Positions 5,124 to 5,714 of a stretch of 5,714 nucleotides of DNA are shown here, piece by piece. How positions within the stretch are numbered: the first letter of the stretch is position 1; every line of letters starts with the position of its first letter. The notes under the pieces were generated by a model. It did not search any database, was not told where the DNA came from, and was given only the letters and a program-made list of their open reading frames with translations. Origin of the DNA: Dehalococcoidia bacterium (GTDB lineage: Bacteria; Chloroflexota; Dehalococcoidia; JACVQG01; JAHKAY01). The stretch spans positions 1 through 5,714 of the forward strand of contig JASLXN010000101.1 in assembly GCA_030740315.1 (NCBI GenBank), written 5' to 3'. The translations under genes were made by a program, and so were the position numbers.

Positions 5124-5537
5124 ATGAAGTGGGCTACAGACTACCTGTGGTTTGAGACGGCAAAACAGAGGGAGTACGTCAATATCACCTCTCGGGTGCA
5201 GGATTTCGTAGCCGAAAGCGGCATCCAGGAGGGTATGGTGATGGTCTCCGCCATGCACATAACCGCTGGGGTATATGTAAACGATGCCGAGCACGGGTTA
5301 ATCCAGGATATTGATGACTGGCTGGAGGGATTAGCGCCCTTCCGGGCTGATTACCGACACCACCGTACCGGGGAATCCAACGGGGACGCCCACCTGAAGA
5401 GCCTACTTGTCCACCACCAGGTGATGGTACCGGTGACAGGCGGCAAGCTGGACCTGGGCCCTTGGCAGCAGGTCTACTATGCAGAGTTCGACGGACGCCG
5501 TCGCAAAAGGGTGGTGCTGAAAGCCATGGGGGAGTGA
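5124..5537 (+). CDS. YjbQ/UPF0047 family protein
   Basis: The 137-residue product matches the whole length of the UPF0047 (YjbQ, TIGR00149) family, small cytoplasmic proteins with a conserved histidine-rich metal site. Weak thiamin phosphate synthase activity is reported for some members, but the physiological role is unsettled. H45 lies in the HITAGVYVND stretch that corresponds to the family HTTAA..IN. The block HHRTGESNGDAHLKSLL (79-95) carries H79, H80 and H90, the likely metal ligands. VPVTGGKLDLGPWQQVYYAEFDG (102-124) and the closing RKRVVLKAMG are near-diagnostic for the family. ATG 5124 follows GAGGGAG (5113-5119) at a 4-base spacing, a good start. The gene stands behind a repeat-filled gap, so it may have its own promoter or rely on read-through from the thiolase. 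No thiamine genes or TPP riboswitch are visible beside it. Confidence 0.93.
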   Translation: MKWATDYLWFETAKQREYVNITSRVQDFVAESGIQEGMVMVSAMHITAGVYVNDAEHGLIQDIDDWLEGLAPFRADYRHHRTGESNGDAHLKSLLVHHQVMVPVTGGKLDLGPWQQVYYAEFDGRRRKRVVLKAMGE

Positions 5538-5714
5538 ACACCTAGGGGAGTCATCGGGCAGGCAGCCAGCGGGCCTTAGCTCTTGTGCCTACCATTGCTG
5601 GAAACGGTGCCTTCTGGGCGAAGGTGGAGACTACTTATCGGCAACTACGCCTGCCGGAAAAAGGAGAGCGTACCAGGCATCACCTTTTCCCTACCAATCC
5701 TCCTGAAGAGATCG
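5538..5714. other. Window tail without a supported gene
   Basis: The 177 bases after the YjbQ-family gene hold no recognisable coding region, RNA or strong terminator. A plus-strand frame (5546 to the window end, first GTG at 5585) stays open for 56 codons but lacks a ribosome binding site. A minus-strand frame ends at TAG 5647-5645 and is open to the window end (22 residues). Either could be the edge of a gene lying outside. Confidence 0.4.

Noticed and set aside
4899..5294. Minus-strand 131-codon frame across the second repeat and the yjbQ start
   Set aside because: It combines repeat translation with antisense of a clear YjbQ family gene.
5546..5714. Open frame running off the right edge (GTG at 5585)
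   Set aside because: It has no ribosome binding site and no recognisable motif, and another frame is also open over most of the stretch. The evidence is too thin for a gene call.
5645..5714. Minus-strand 22-residue frame entering from the right edge and ending in TAG
   Set aside because: It is too short to tell from chance in GC-rich DNA. It could be the 3' end of a convergent gene but nothing identifies it.

Overview
The window is bacterial DNA of moderately high GC that carries anaerobic-type redox and acyl-CoA genes. The genes point to an anaerobic or facultative heterotroph that oxidises organic or fatty acids. A Chloroflexota (Dehalococcoidia-like) genome is my best guess, from the gene mix and from intergenic palindromic repeats of a kind I recall from such genomes. 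This placement is inference only.

Positions 1-951 hold the C-terminal two thirds or so of a tungsten/molybdenum-pterin aldehyde:ferredoxin oxidoreductase (AOR) family protein, cut by the window edge. It is followed by a broken gene remnant (about 967-1294) and then a small protein with four [4Fe-4S] cluster motifs (1297-1716). The AOR and the ferredoxin are a plausible enzyme plus electron-transfer subunit pair, like the two-subunit core of AorAB-type complexes. The remnant between them reads as the C-terminus of an Mrr-type restriction endonuclease. It is broken by one stop codon and by a nested tandem duplication; removing the duplicated 31 bases restores the family motif.

Positions 1717-2073 are a non-coding stretch between convergent genes, packed with GC-rich palindromes and one terminator-like hairpin. 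The minus-strand gene at 2074-3408 is a 12-helix major facilitator superfamily (MFS) transporter with a non-ATG start. The divergent region 3409-3714 holds candidate promoters in both directions and a leader hairpin. The plus-strand gene at 3715-4896 is an SCP2/SCP-x type thiolase whose middle 680 bases use clearly different codons from its two ends.

Positions 4897-5123 carry a second copy of the palindromic repeat seen at 1885-1914, plus a second repeat type. The gene at 5124-5537 is a YjbQ/UPF0047 family protein. The last 177 bases show no gene I can support.

I see no CRISPR array, tRNA, rRNA, transposase or recognisable defence locus apart from the dead Mrr fragment. The most notable signals are the reconstructable Mrr pseudogene, the codon-usage patch inside the thiolase, and the repeat shared between the two intergenic regions.
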